This document shows positions 1 to 5,537 of a stretch of DNA of 7,336 bases, piece by piece. Position 1 is the first letter of the stretch, and every line of letters begins with the position of its first letter. Position numbers and translations under genes: made by a program. The notes below the pieces were generated by a model. The model ran no database searches and was not told the DNA's origin. It saw only the letters and a program-made list of their open reading frames with translations. The DNA is from an uncultured Clostridia bacterium (GTDB lineage: Bacteria; Bacillota; Clostridia; Christensenellales; Aristaeellaceae). The DNA is taken from NCBI GenBank assembly GCA_937874275.1, contig CALNAU010000156.1, positions 1 through 7,336 of the forward strand, read 5' to 3'.

Positions 1-668
1 CGGATGCGCCGCAGGCTGTCCAGGTAGTTGCCCAGGGAGTCCTCCACAAATTCCCAGGCGGTGATGTTGGGCGAAATATCAAACAGCACATGGTCCCCCG
101 TGAACATCAGCGCCTCATCTTCCAGGTAATAGCACATGTGCCCGGGCGTGTGGCCGGGCATCAGGATGCAGTGCAGCTTGAGCCCGCCGAAAGTCAGCAC
201 CTGACCGTCCTGCAGCTCCTCATAGGTAGCTGCATCAACCGCCGCCAGCGACAGCGCCGGGTTGGAGCTGGCGATGGTGCGCAATTCATCCTGCGGGAAA
301 CCCGCCGCGATGAACAGCCGGGTCAGCCCTTCCTCGCCCACGCGGTTGTGCCCGCTGTAGCGGTCCAGCACCACCCGGTCGGCAGCGCTAATGAGGATGG
401 GCTTGCCCTTGCCCACAAACTCCGGCGCCAGCCCGGCGTGGTCGGCATGCATGTGGGTGAGCAAGATGGTGGTTTCCTCCCGCGCGATGCCAAGCTCCGC
501 CAGACCTGCCCGCAGCGCCTCTCGACACGCGTCCAGCCGAAACCCCGTATCGATCAGCAAGTATTCCCCCTTGCCACGAATCACATACGCGTTCAGCTCC
601 CGCAGCGGGTTGCCCGGCAGAGGTACCGGGATTCGATACACATTGTTGAAGATTTTTTCTGTGTGCAA
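1..668 (-). CDS. MBL-fold metallo-hydrolase, C-terminus cut by window edge
   Basis: This is a metallo-beta-lactamase-fold hydrolase, probably a cytoplasmic binuclear-metal enzyme of the glyoxalase II/RNase Z-like superfamily; the substrate is not known. The 222 visible residues contain the metal-binding motif THMHADH (residues 71-77: H72, H74, D76, H77), the second histidine site PGHTPGH (171-177, likely ligand H173), and the bridging aspartate in TGDHVLF (D192). The ILIDTG-like strand expected before the first motif is present as LLIDTG (37-42). I place the start at a TTG (666-668) because AAGGGAG lies 7 bases upstream and the homologous-looking sequence (FNNVYRIPVPLPGNPLRELNAY) begins just after it; no ATG fits. 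Proteins of this type usually run to about 310-330 residues, so roughly the last third lies left of the window. It has its own promoter and appears to start a transcript. The fold is certain; the substrate is open. Confidence 0.9.
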   Translation of the reverse strand, partial: MHTEKIFNNVYRIPVPLPGNPLRELNAYVIRGKGEYLLIDTGFRLDACREALRAGLAELGIAREETTILLTHMHADHAGLAPEFVGKGKPILISAADRVVLDRYSGHNRVGEEGLTRLFIAAGFPQDELRTIASSNPALSLAAVDAATYEELQDGQVLTFGGLKLHCILMPGHTPGHMCYYLEDEALMFTGDHVLFDISPNITAWEFVEDSLGNYLDSLRRI

Positions 669-675
669 TAGGATG

Positions 676-682
676 CTCCCTT
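676..682 (-). promoter_or_regulatory. Shine-Dalgarno site that fixes the TTG start of the MBL hydrolase
   Basis: AAGGGAG on the minus strand ends 7 bases before the TTG at 666-668. No in-frame ATG or GTG has a comparable site, so this decides the start in favour of TTG. Confidence 0.7.
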
Positions 683-726
683 GCTGTGTTCACCCGAACA
701 GCTAACTCACCGATGGGATGTGCATA

Positions 727-755
727 AGGGTATTCATTGAAGATGCGAATGTCAA
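727..755 (-). promoter_or_regulatory. sigma-A-type promoter for the MBL hydrolase gene
   Basis: A perfect -35 hexamer TTGACA (750-755) is followed by a 17-base spacer and a weak -10, TACCCT (727-732), which keeps the first two and last consensus bases. Transcription would start near position 720, giving a leader of about 50 bases before the TTG codon. The weak -10 suggests moderate expression or help from an activator. Confidence 0.55.
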
Positions 756-865
756 GGGACCTATCTCGATACAAAACCATAGGATGCCCCCACATGTGTC
801 CCCATTTGTGCCCAATAAGGGAAATTAGACCTCCGCGCACTCAGTGTCCAGCATCTGAAAAGGGC
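756..865. other. Non-coding stretch between the tRNA terminator and the MBL promoter
   Basis: I find no credible gene on either strand in the 227 bases from 669 to 895. They hold the MBL promoter, the tRNA terminator and, between these, a G-rich imperfect repeat on the minus strand at 788-811 (12-base units, 9 of 12 matching). The open frame crossing it on the minus strand reads through the start of the MBL gene in another frame and resembles no protein. Confidence 0.5.
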
Positions 866-893
866 GAAACCCCTTGATTTATCAAGGGGTTTC
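857..893 (-). terminator. Stem-loop terminator after tRNA-Val
   Basis: Read on the minus strand, a perfect 12-base-pair stem (arms 866-877 and 882-893, four-base loop) begins 2 bases after the encoded CCA end of the tRNA. It is followed by GCCCTTTTC, so the T-run (857-860) is only four long and starts three bases after the stem. The long stem makes termination likely, perhaps incomplete. On the plus strand no T-run follows, so it should work only leftwards. Confidence 0.65.
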
Positions 894-895
894 GG

Positions 896-972
896 TGGTG
901 GGATTAACTGGGCTCGAACCAGTGACCCCCACGATGTCAACGTGGTACTCTAGCCAACTGAGCTATAATCCC
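896..972 (-). tRNA. tRNA-Val, anticodon GAC
   Basis: A complete 77-base cloverleaf can be folded by eye on the minus strand. The acceptor arm GGGATTA pairs with TAATCCC; the D arm is GCTC/GAGT with GG in the loop; the anticodon arm CCACG/CGTGG encloses the loop TTGACAT, giving anticodon GAC, which reads valine GUC (and, as G34 can wobble, GUU); the T arm ACTGG/CCAGT holds TTCGAGC. The discriminator is A and the CCA end is encoded (896-898). A near-consensus promoter lies directly upstream and a stem-loop directly downstream, so it appears to be a single-gene transcript. The upstream HAD gene shows no terminator and might also read into it. Confidence 0.97.
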
Positions 973-984
973 AGAGCAAAAATG

Positions 985-1013
985 ATTTTAGCATGGTTTG
1001 GGCCGAATTGCAA
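985..1013 (-). promoter_or_regulatory. Promoter of tRNA-Val
   Basis: TTGCAA (1008-1013), a 17-base spacer and TAAAAT (985-990) form a strong sigma-A-type promoter. The expected start near 978 leaves only about six bases before the mature tRNA 5' end at 972, as is common for tRNA genes. Confidence 0.75.
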
Positions 1014-1057
1014 GATAAAAATCTCGGGTTCGCTCAATATGCGGGGTGATTTTGGGC

Positions 1058-1696
1058 CTATTGCCTGCTATTTCGCAGGACCTCCAGCATCTCAGCGAAG
1101 CTCCGGAATCGGTGGCTGGCTGGATAATCCGGGTAGAAGCCGTCCGGGTCGAAGAGGATGCTGTCGATGCCAGCGTTGTGCGCAGCATCCACGTCAATGG
1201 GGCGGTCGCCCACCATGACACAGTCGGCGGGGCTGAGAGCGTGTTTTTCAATCAGGTGCAGCAGGGCATCGGGCGCGGGCTTGTGGGGAAAGCTATGCTC
1301 GTGGGTGACCATGTCCACAAACAGGCCCTCCAGCCCGCGCAGCGCCAACGCTTCGGGGCCGCTGCGGTCCCGGTGGGTGTACAGGTAGTTGCGGCTGCCA
1401 AGGCGAACAACCTTGTGCAGCACATCGGCCGCGCCAGGGTAGGCAATCAGGCCCTCCGGGCCTTCTCCCTCGGCATTGGCGAAATAGAGCCGCAGCAATT
1501 CCTCGCGCTCGGCCTCATCCCGACCCAAAGTTTGAGCGGCATGGCCCAGCGTGATTTTGACCAGGCGCAGCACCTCATCATCAGAAACACCTATCCCCTT
1601 GAGGCGCAGGCCCTTTTGAAAGGCCCGCACCACCCGGGGATAGGTGTCAAACAGGGTTCCGTCAAAATCCCAGAACCAGTGTGTGTAGCGCAGCAA
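1058..1696 (-). CDS. HAD-superfamily phosphatase (phosphoglycolate phosphatase-like)
   Basis: This is a 212-residue soluble HAD hydrolase, most like the phosphoglycolate phosphatase/beta-phosphoglucomutase group (subfamily I, with a helical cap between motifs I and II). All four catalytic motifs are visible: motif I DFDGTLFD (nucleophile D10, general acid D12), motif II threonine in YLYTHRD (T107), motif III lysine in PHKPAPD (K139) and motif IV MVGDRPIDVDAA (D164, D168). The cap is about residues 17-90. The start is a TTG directly after the TAA of mscL (TAA at 1697-1699, TTG at 1694-1696), with no convincing Shine-Dalgarno site, so translation probably depends on ribosomes that have just finished mscL. 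No later start is possible because motif I begins at residue 10. The substrate cannot be told from sequence; repair or recycling of small phosphorylated metabolites is the usual role. No clear terminator separates it from tRNA-Val. Confidence 0.88.
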   Translation of the reverse strand: MLRYTHWFWDFDGTLFDTYPRVVRAFQKGLRLKGIGVSDDEVLRLVKITLGHAAQTLGRDEAEREELLRLYFANAEGEGPEGLIAYPGAADVLHKVVRLGSRNYLYTHRDRSGPEALALRGLEGLFVDMVTHEHSFPHKPAPDALLHLIEKHALSPADCVMVGDRPIDVDAAHNAGIDSILFDPDGFYPDYPASHRFRSFAEMLEVLRNSRQ

Positions 1697-2161
1697 TTAC
1701 TTCAGCGTGGGGGCGGGCAGCTCGCTGGTGCAGTGTGGGCAGCGGGTGGCGGTATCGGCCACGGGCCCCAGACAGAAGGGGCACTTGCGCACTTCGGGGG
1801 CGGGGGCCGCTTCCTGCTTCTTACGCAGGCTGGAAATCAGCTTGACGAACAGGAAAATGCACAGCGCCATCAGGACGAAATCAATGACGGTCTGGATGAA
1901 CAGGCCGTAGTTGAGCGTGGCCACGCCGGCTTCCTTGGCCGCCTCCACCGAGGCGTAGGGGGTTTCGGTATTGGCCAGCTGCAGGAACAGGCCGGATACG
2001 TTGGTGCCGCCCGTAATCAGGCTGAGGATGGGCATAAAGATATCGTTGACCAGGCTGGTCACAATCTTGCCGAAGGCCGCGCCGATGATAACACCGACGG
2101 CCATATCCATGACATTGCCCTTGAGGGCGAACTCTTTGAATTCCTTGATAAACTTTTTCAT
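1697..2161 (-). CDS. mscL: Large-conductance mechanosensitive channel MscL with C-terminal zinc ribbon
   Basis: MscL is the inner-membrane pore that opens under membrane tension and releases solutes on hypo-osmotic shock. The 154-residue protein has the usual amphipathic N-terminal helix (MKKFIKEFKEFALKGN), the conserved first membrane helix VMDMAVGVIIGAAFGKIVTSLV (about 17-38, continuing to about 45), a periplasmic loop (about 50-82) and a second membrane helix (about 84-110), followed by a basic cluster (RKK, 113-115). Past this, where E. coli MscL (136 residues) has a helical bundle, it has a proline/alanine linker and a Cys4 ribbon, CPFC and CPHC (C127, C130, C141, C144), likely to bind zinc in the cytoplasm. 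The ATG follows AAGGGAG (2171-2177) by 9 bases and a good promoter. It is first in a two-gene unit with the HAD phosphatase and divergent from pyrE. Confidence 0.96.
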   Translation of the reverse strand: MKKFIKEFKEFALKGNVMDMAVGVIIGAAFGKIVTSLVNDIFMPILSLITGGTNVSGLFLQLANTETPYASVEAAKEAGVATLNYGLFIQTVIDFVLMALCIFLFVKLISSLRKKQEAAPAPEVRKCPFCLGPVADTATRCPHCTSELPAPTLK

Positions 2162-2191
2162 TCCACTTTACTCCCTTCTGAAATCGCGCCC

Positions 2192-2220
2192 ATGATAGCA
2201 TACCCTGCCTGTTGTTTCAA
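2192..2220 (-). promoter_or_regulatory. Promoter of the mscL-HAD unit
   Basis: TTGAAA (2215-2220), a 17-base spacer and TATCAT (2192-2197) make a near-consensus sigma-A promoter. The start would fall near 2185, giving a leader of about 24 bases that contains the mscL Shine-Dalgarno site. Confidence 0.7.
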
Positions 2221-2274
2221 GCCATCCGCAACAGAACAAGCGATATTTGGACCTTTCCCAAGAAGCGAAAATCT

Positions 2275-2294
2275 GCTCCGTGCGCGCAGCGAGC
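2275..2294. repeat. Interrupted inverted repeat between the mscL and pyrE promoters
   Basis: GCTC, then a central self-complementary GCGCGC, then GAGC are symmetric about position 2284.5; eight of ten base pairs match. Arms CGAAAA (2266-2271) and TTTTCG (2301-2306) lie just outside, offset by about three bases. The site lies outside both predicted transcripts, so if it acts it does so as DNA, for example as an operator for a dimeric regulator. Function is unproven. Confidence 0.3.
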
Positions 2295-2330
2295 TTTCCG
2301 TTTTCGCGCATAGGAGATTGTGCCGTAACA

Positions 2331-2339
2331 TGATATACT
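2331..2339 (+). promoter_or_regulatory. Extended -10 promoter of pyrE
   Basis: TGATATACT fits the extended -10 pattern TGnTATAAT, with no recognisable -35 hexamer at the right distance. The start would be near 2346, leaving a leader of only about 23 bases with GGAGG at 2357-2361, seven bases before the ATG. There is no room for a PyrR-type attenuator. Confidence 0.5.
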
Positions 2340-2368
2340 ATACAAAACAACCATTCGGAGGAACCCTC

Positions 2369-2929
2369 ATGAACGAACAGGAAATCAAGACGCTGCTGGA
2401 CGCGCACGCGGTGATTCGTCCGGGGCATTTTCTACGCGCATCGGGCCGGCACAGCGACCACTATGTGCAGTGCGCCGGCCTGTTCCGGCAGGCGGCGGTG
2501 GGCGAGGTGATCGGGCGCGAGTTGGCCGGTCACTTTCGCGATGCAGGGGCGCAGGCTGTGTTCAGCGCTGCCGTGGGCGCCATATTGCCGGGGTGGGAGG
2601 TCAGCCGGGCGCTGGGCCTGCCCTTCATCTACTGTGAACGCAAGGACGGCGCGATGACGCTGCGGCGCGGGTTCTCCATCGAGCCGGGCACCGCCGTGCT
2701 GATTGTGGAGGACGAGGTGCAGACCGGCACCAGCGTGCGCGAGATGACTGAAATTGTGCGCGCGCTGGGCGGACATGTGGTGGGCGTGGGCTGCATTGTG
2801 GACAAATCAGGCGGCACGCTGAGCTTGGATGCCCCCTTCGCCGCGCTGTACACCCAGCGGGTGGAGCACTACAGCCACAAGGCCTGCCCGCTGTGCGAGG
2901 CCGGCATCCCGCTGGACGCCCACGGTTAA
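2369..2929 (+). CDS. pyrE: Orotate phosphoribosyltransferase, Thermus-family type
   Basis: PyrE joins orotate and PRPP to give orotidine 5'-monophosphate in de novo pyrimidine synthesis, in the cytoplasm. The 186-residue protein shows the PRPP-binding loop VLIVEDEVQTGTS (110-122, acidic pair E114-D115), the orotate/PRPP loop region CERKDGAMTLRRGF (89-102), and the opening SGRHSDHYVQCAGLF (25-39). The last part, KACPLCEAGIPL (171-182), is typical of the short Thermus-type PyrE family and distinguishes it from the longer enterobacterial enzyme. The ATG is chosen for GGAGG seven bases upstream; the frame is open far upstream, but that part lies antisense to HAD and mscL and is not coding. It is monocistronic, away from other pyr genes, and the only plus-strand gene here. 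Its TAA overlaps the stop of the convergent methyltransferase. A paralogous phosphoribosyltransferase activity cannot be fully excluded. Confidence 0.92.
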   Translation: MNEQEIKTLLDAHAVIRPGHFLRASGRHSDHYVQCAGLFRQAAVGEVIGRELAGHFRDAGAQAVFSAAVGAILPGWEVSRALGLPFIYCERKDGAMTLRRGFSIEPGTAVLIVEDEVQTGTSVREMTEIVRALGGHVVGVGCIVDKSGGTLSLDAPFAALYTQRVEHYSHKACPLCEAGIPLDAHG

Positions 2930-3681
2930 GCTTTGATTGCCCGCGTAGCGACGAAACTGGGCACGCCATATTCCTTCAGGCGGCCTTCGCCGTTGGTATC
3001 CTCATACAGGTGCGTCAATTGAAAGCCCGCCTCCAATTGCCCGCCCAGCTGCTCCTCCAGCGTGTGGGAAAACTGCACCCCCTCATCGTTGGCCTGTGCC
3101 TTGGCCATCAGGGCAGTGTCCTTCAGAGGATTGTAAGGCAGGCGGTAGGTGAGGGTGGTCTCCGCGTCATCAAACAGGTAGTTGTATCCCACGTCCATGC
3201 CGGCCAGCAAAATGCCGCCCGGACGCAACACGCGGCAGCACTCCTGCCACAGCGGGCGTACCTCCTCAATATAGCAGTTGCTCACCGGGTGAAAAATCAG
3301 GTCAAAGGCCTCGTCCGCAAAGGGCAGGGGCTTTGTCATGTCGTGGCGCACGATGGAAATGTCATACCCCTCGCGGGCTGCCACCATGCGCTCGCTCTCC
3401 AGCTGTTTCTCCGAATAATCCAGCACCGTGCACACCGCGCCCAACGCCGCGAAGATGGGCATCTGCTGTGCGCCGCCCGAGGCCAGGCCCAGTACCCGGC
3501 AGCCCGCCAGCGGCGGGAACCAAGCCTTTGGCACGGGCTTGTTGGGCGTGAGCACCATCTGCCACGCCCCCGCTTTGGCCCGGGCATACGCGTCCCGGGA
3601 GATGGGCACCGCCCACTCCCAGCCCTCCTGCGCCCAGCGGTCAACGGTGCGGGCGTTGATATCCTGATAGCGGTCGGTCAT
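2926..3681 (-). CDS. Class I SAM-dependent methyltransferase, substrate unknown
   Basis: This 251-residue soluble protein has a Rossmann-fold methyltransferase domain. The SAM-binding motif I is VLGLASGGAQQMP (63-75), the acidic end of strand 2 is VLD (86-88), the next acidic site is HDM (113-115), strand 4 is FDLIFHPVSNCYIEE (126-140), and the following helix-turn carries RVLRPGGILLAG (150-161). Residues 1-60 form a lead-in (NARTVDRW, LTPNKPVPKAWF) seen in a group of uncharacterised Firmicutes methyltransferases. The ATG overlaps the TGA of rqcH in an ATGA, with AGGAGGG (3691-3697) nine bases upstream inside rqcH, so the two are translationally coupled. The frame is open further upstream inside rqcH, but that extension lacks its own site and is rejected. 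Its TAA shares bases with the pyrE stop. The target could be a small molecule, protein or RNA; nothing in the sequence decides. Confidence 0.88.
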   Translation of the reverse strand: MTDRYQDINARTVDRWAQEGWEWAVPISRDAYARAKAGAWQMVLTPNKPVPKAWFPPLAGCRVLGLASGGAQQMPIFAALGAVCTVLDYSEKQLESERMVAAREGYDISIVRHDMTKPLPFADEAFDLIFHPVSNCYIEEVRPLWQECCRVLRPGGILLAGMDVGYNYLFDDAETTLTYRLPYNPLKDTALMAKAQANDEGVQFSHTLEEQLGGQLEAGFQLTHLYEDTNGEGRLKEYGVPSFVATRAIKA

Positions 3682-5423
3682 GCTGTTTCGCCCTCCTGCT
3701 GCTGCATGGCGCGGATGTCCGCCTCGGCGGCCGTCACCAGCAGCATCTTTTCCCCTGTAAAGGTCACAAACCCGGCCGGCGCGCCGGATGGCTTTTTGAC
3801 ATATTTGCGCAGTGTATAGTTGACCGGCACGGCAGCCCCCTGCCCCCTGCTGTACCAGGCGGCCAGCTTGGCGGCCTGCAGCAAGGCGGCGTCCGATATC
3901 TCCCTGCCTTGCAGGGACACGATGACGTGTGAGCCCGGCATGTCCTTGGCGTGCAGCCACAGGTCGGTGCCCTGGGCGGCCTTCAGCAGCCGCTCATTTT
4001 GCAGGCTGTTTTTGCCCACCTGGATTTCAAAGCCGTCGTCGCTGCGGTAGCGCAGCGGCTGCCCCGCCTTGTCGGGGCGCTTTTGCTTGGCTCTGGTTTC
4101 ACGGCGAATGAGCCCGGCCTCGCGCAGGGGCTCCTTGATTTCGCCGATATCCTGCATGGTGTCCGCCTGTTCCAGCGCGTACAGGGCATCGCCCAGCAGC
4201 GTCAGCTCGCGCAGGGTGTTCTCCCGCTGCTGGGCCGAGGTGCGGCGCGCCACGGCGGCCTTGCGGTATTTCTTGAAGTAGCGCTGCGCGTTCTGCGCCG
4301 GGGTGAGGGCCGGGTCCAGCGTCACCTTAAGCTCCGCGCCATCATAGTAGTTGGGCAGCATCACCTCGGTGGCCCCACGGCCCACCAGGTGAGCATAGGC
4401 GGTCAGCAGTTCGCCGGCCACGCGGTGCTCCTCCATGCGCTCAGCCTGGGCCATCTCTTCCTCCTGGATGGCCAGTTTTTTGAGGGTGCGCTCCTCCGCC
4501 GTCTTAAGCGACCGGCGGAAGGCGGATGTACGTTGGGTCAGGCGGTCGCGGCGGTCCCGCTCGTAGTACAGGGTGTCCAGCGCCGCGGACAGGCTGTCCT
4601 GCGGCTGCTGCCAGGCCCGGGGCAGGCTGAGAAACGGGAAGGGCAGCGCGTCCCGGGGTACGCCGGTCTCCTCCACATACAGCTGCGGGTCATTCATCTC
4701 GGGCAGGCCCCGTAACAGCCCGGCCAGGGCATCGCAAAAGGCGCTCAGGTTCAGCTCCTTCAGCTGCGGCTGCTCCTGCCCGGCCAGGCGCAGGCAAAGC
4801 TCCCGCGCGGAGGCCGCCCCCAGGCCGGACACCACCGCGGCCAGCGCCTTATCCGCGCGCCCGCCCTCGGCCGCCAGGCGGGCGCACAGCGCCGCGGCCT
4901 CGGCTTCCTCGGGGGCAATTTTGTCCTGCGCGGGCGGCAGCTGAAAGGCGGCGCCGGGCAGCATGCGGCGCACGCGGCTCATGTCATCGGTGACGTGGCG
5001 CAGGCAGTCTACAATGATGCCGTCCTGCACCAGGCTCAGGTTGCTGTGGCGGCCCATGGCCTCGAAATACAGCTGCTTTTCACGCAGCTCGCCCAGGTCG
5101 TCATAGGCGCTGATGTCGATGCGCAGCAGACGGTCGCCGTGCAGCTGGCTCACGCCCAGCACCCGGCCGGAAACCAAGTGCTTGCGCATCAGCATACAAA
5201 ACACCGGTGCCTCGGGCAGGCTTTCATAGGGCTTGTCGGTCAGGTGCAGGCGGGTGCCGGTGGGGTTGGCGTTGATGAGCAGGCGGTGGTTCTGCCCGCC
5301 CGCGCGGATGGCCAGCACCACCATATCCTTCTCGGGCTGCTGCACGCGGTCCACGCGGCCGCCCGCCAGCTTGTCGTTGAGTTCCCGGGCGATAAAGCCC
5401 AGCGTCAGGCCGTCCAGTGCCAT
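3678..5423 (-). CDS. rqcH: RqcH, ribosome quality control NFACT protein
   Basis: RqcH (formerly annotated as fibronectin-binding protein, homologue of eukaryotic Rqc2/NEMF) binds stalled 50S subunits carrying peptidyl-tRNA and recruits tRNA-Ala to add C-terminal alanine tails, marking the chain for degradation. The 581-residue protein has an NFACT-N domain from MALDG, with the D97-R98 pair (in QLHGDRLLRID) at the same numbering as the functionally required pair in B. subtilis RqcH, and the conserved EAMGRHSNL (121-129). A helix-hairpin-helix follows (about 198-213, GLGAASARELC), then charged helices that probably form the coiled-coil arms (about 285-430), then the NFACT-R domain (about 458-565; DLWLHAKDMPGSHV at 487-500). 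I start it at the ATG at 5421-5423, five bases after AAGGAGG; an in-frame GTG eight codons earlier has no such site. It leads a two-gene operon with the methyltransferase. Confidence 0.95.
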   Translation of the reverse strand: MALDGLTLGFIARELNDKLAGGRVDRVQQPEKDMVVLAIRAGGQNHRLLINANPTGTRLHLTDKPYESLPEAPVFCMLMRKHLVSGRVLGVSQLHGDRLLRIDISAYDDLGELREKQLYFEAMGRHSNLSLVQDGIIVDCLRHVTDDMSRVRRMLPGAAFQLPPAQDKIAPEEAEAAALCARLAAEGGRADKALAAVVSGLGAASARELCLRLAGQEQPQLKELNLSAFCDALAGLLRGLPEMNDPQLYVEETGVPRDALPFPFLSLPRAWQQPQDSLSAALDTLYYERDRRDRLTQRTSAFRRSLKTAEERTLKKLAIQEEEMAQAERMEEHRVAGELLTAYAHLVGRGATEVMLPNYYDGAELKVTLDPALTPAQNAQRYFKKYRKAAVARRTSAQQRENTLRELTLLGDALYALEQADTMQDIGEIKEPLREAGLIRRETRAKQKRPDKAGQPLRYRSDDGFEIQVGKNSLQNERLLKAAQGTDLWLHAKDMPGSHVIVSLQGREISDAALLQAAKLAAWYSRGQGAAVPVNYTLRKYVKKPSGAPAGFVTFTGEKMLLVTAAEADIRAMQQQEGETA

Positions 5424-5428
5424 GCGCG

Positions 5429-5435
5429 CCTCCTT
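5429..5435 (-). promoter_or_regulatory. Shine-Dalgarno site that fixes the rqcH start
   Basis: AAGGAGG ends five bases before the ATG at 5421-5423 and lies inside the eight-codon extension that would follow the alternative GTG at 5445-5447. The protein family also begins MALDG, which supports the ATG. Confidence 0.8.
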
Positions 5436-5452
5436 GTGTTCAATCACCGCCT

Positions 5453-5481
5453 ATGATACGGGAAATGCCCCCGCCGCGCAA
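5453..5481 (-). promoter_or_regulatory. Promoter of the rqcH-methyltransferase operon
   Basis: TTGCGC (5476-5481), a 17-base spacer and TATCAT (5453-5458) form a sigma-A-like promoter just after the terminator of the upstream lyase unit. The expected start near 5446 falls at the rejected GTG, which further supports the ATG start of rqcH. Confidence 0.6.
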
Positions 5482-5489
5482 TGCGCAAC

Positions 5490-5514
5490 AAAAAAGGCAC
5501 CCGCACGGGGCGCC
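5490..5514 (-). terminator. Intrinsic terminator of the tandem lyase operon
   Basis: On the minus strand, GGCGCCC pairs with GGGTGCC (one G-T wobble) around a five-base loop CGTGC, followed at once by six T residues (5490-5495). It lies 23 bases after the stop codon of the downstream lyase and before the rqcH promoter, so it separates the two operons. Confidence 0.88.
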
Positions 5515-5537
5515 TATGTGCTCGGCCATTCAGTTCG

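Noticed and set aside
388..840. Minus-strand open frame across the MBL start region, with a GHKWGHMWGH stretch like some integrase tails
   Set aside because: An in-frame stop directly precedes it, and it covers the MBL promoter and gene in a different frame from the clear metallo-hydrolase motifs.
874..1218. Plus-strand open frame with a GLEPVTPTMSTWYSSQLSY-like peptide
   Set aside because: It is the antisense reading of tRNA-Val and its flanks, a familiar source of false hypothetical proteins in databases.
1046..2368. Long plus-strand extension of the pyrE frame
   Set aside because: It runs antisense to the HAD and mscL genes, resembles no protein, and pyrE has a clear GGAGG and ATG at 2357-2371.
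3682..3960. N-terminal extension of the methyltransferase to about 344 residues
   Set aside because: The extra part lies wholly inside rqcH in another frame, has no ribosome site, and the ATG in the ATGA overlap has AGGAGGG nine bases upstream.
3951..4715. Plus-strand 254-codon open frame inside rqcH
   Set aside because: It is antisense to the conserved NFACT coding sequence and reflects GC-rich codon bias; no start site or motif.
5424..5447. GTG start giving an eight-residue longer RqcH
   Set aside because: No Shine-Dalgarno site precedes it, the predicted transcript starts at about the same place, and AAGGAGG lies just before the MALDG start.
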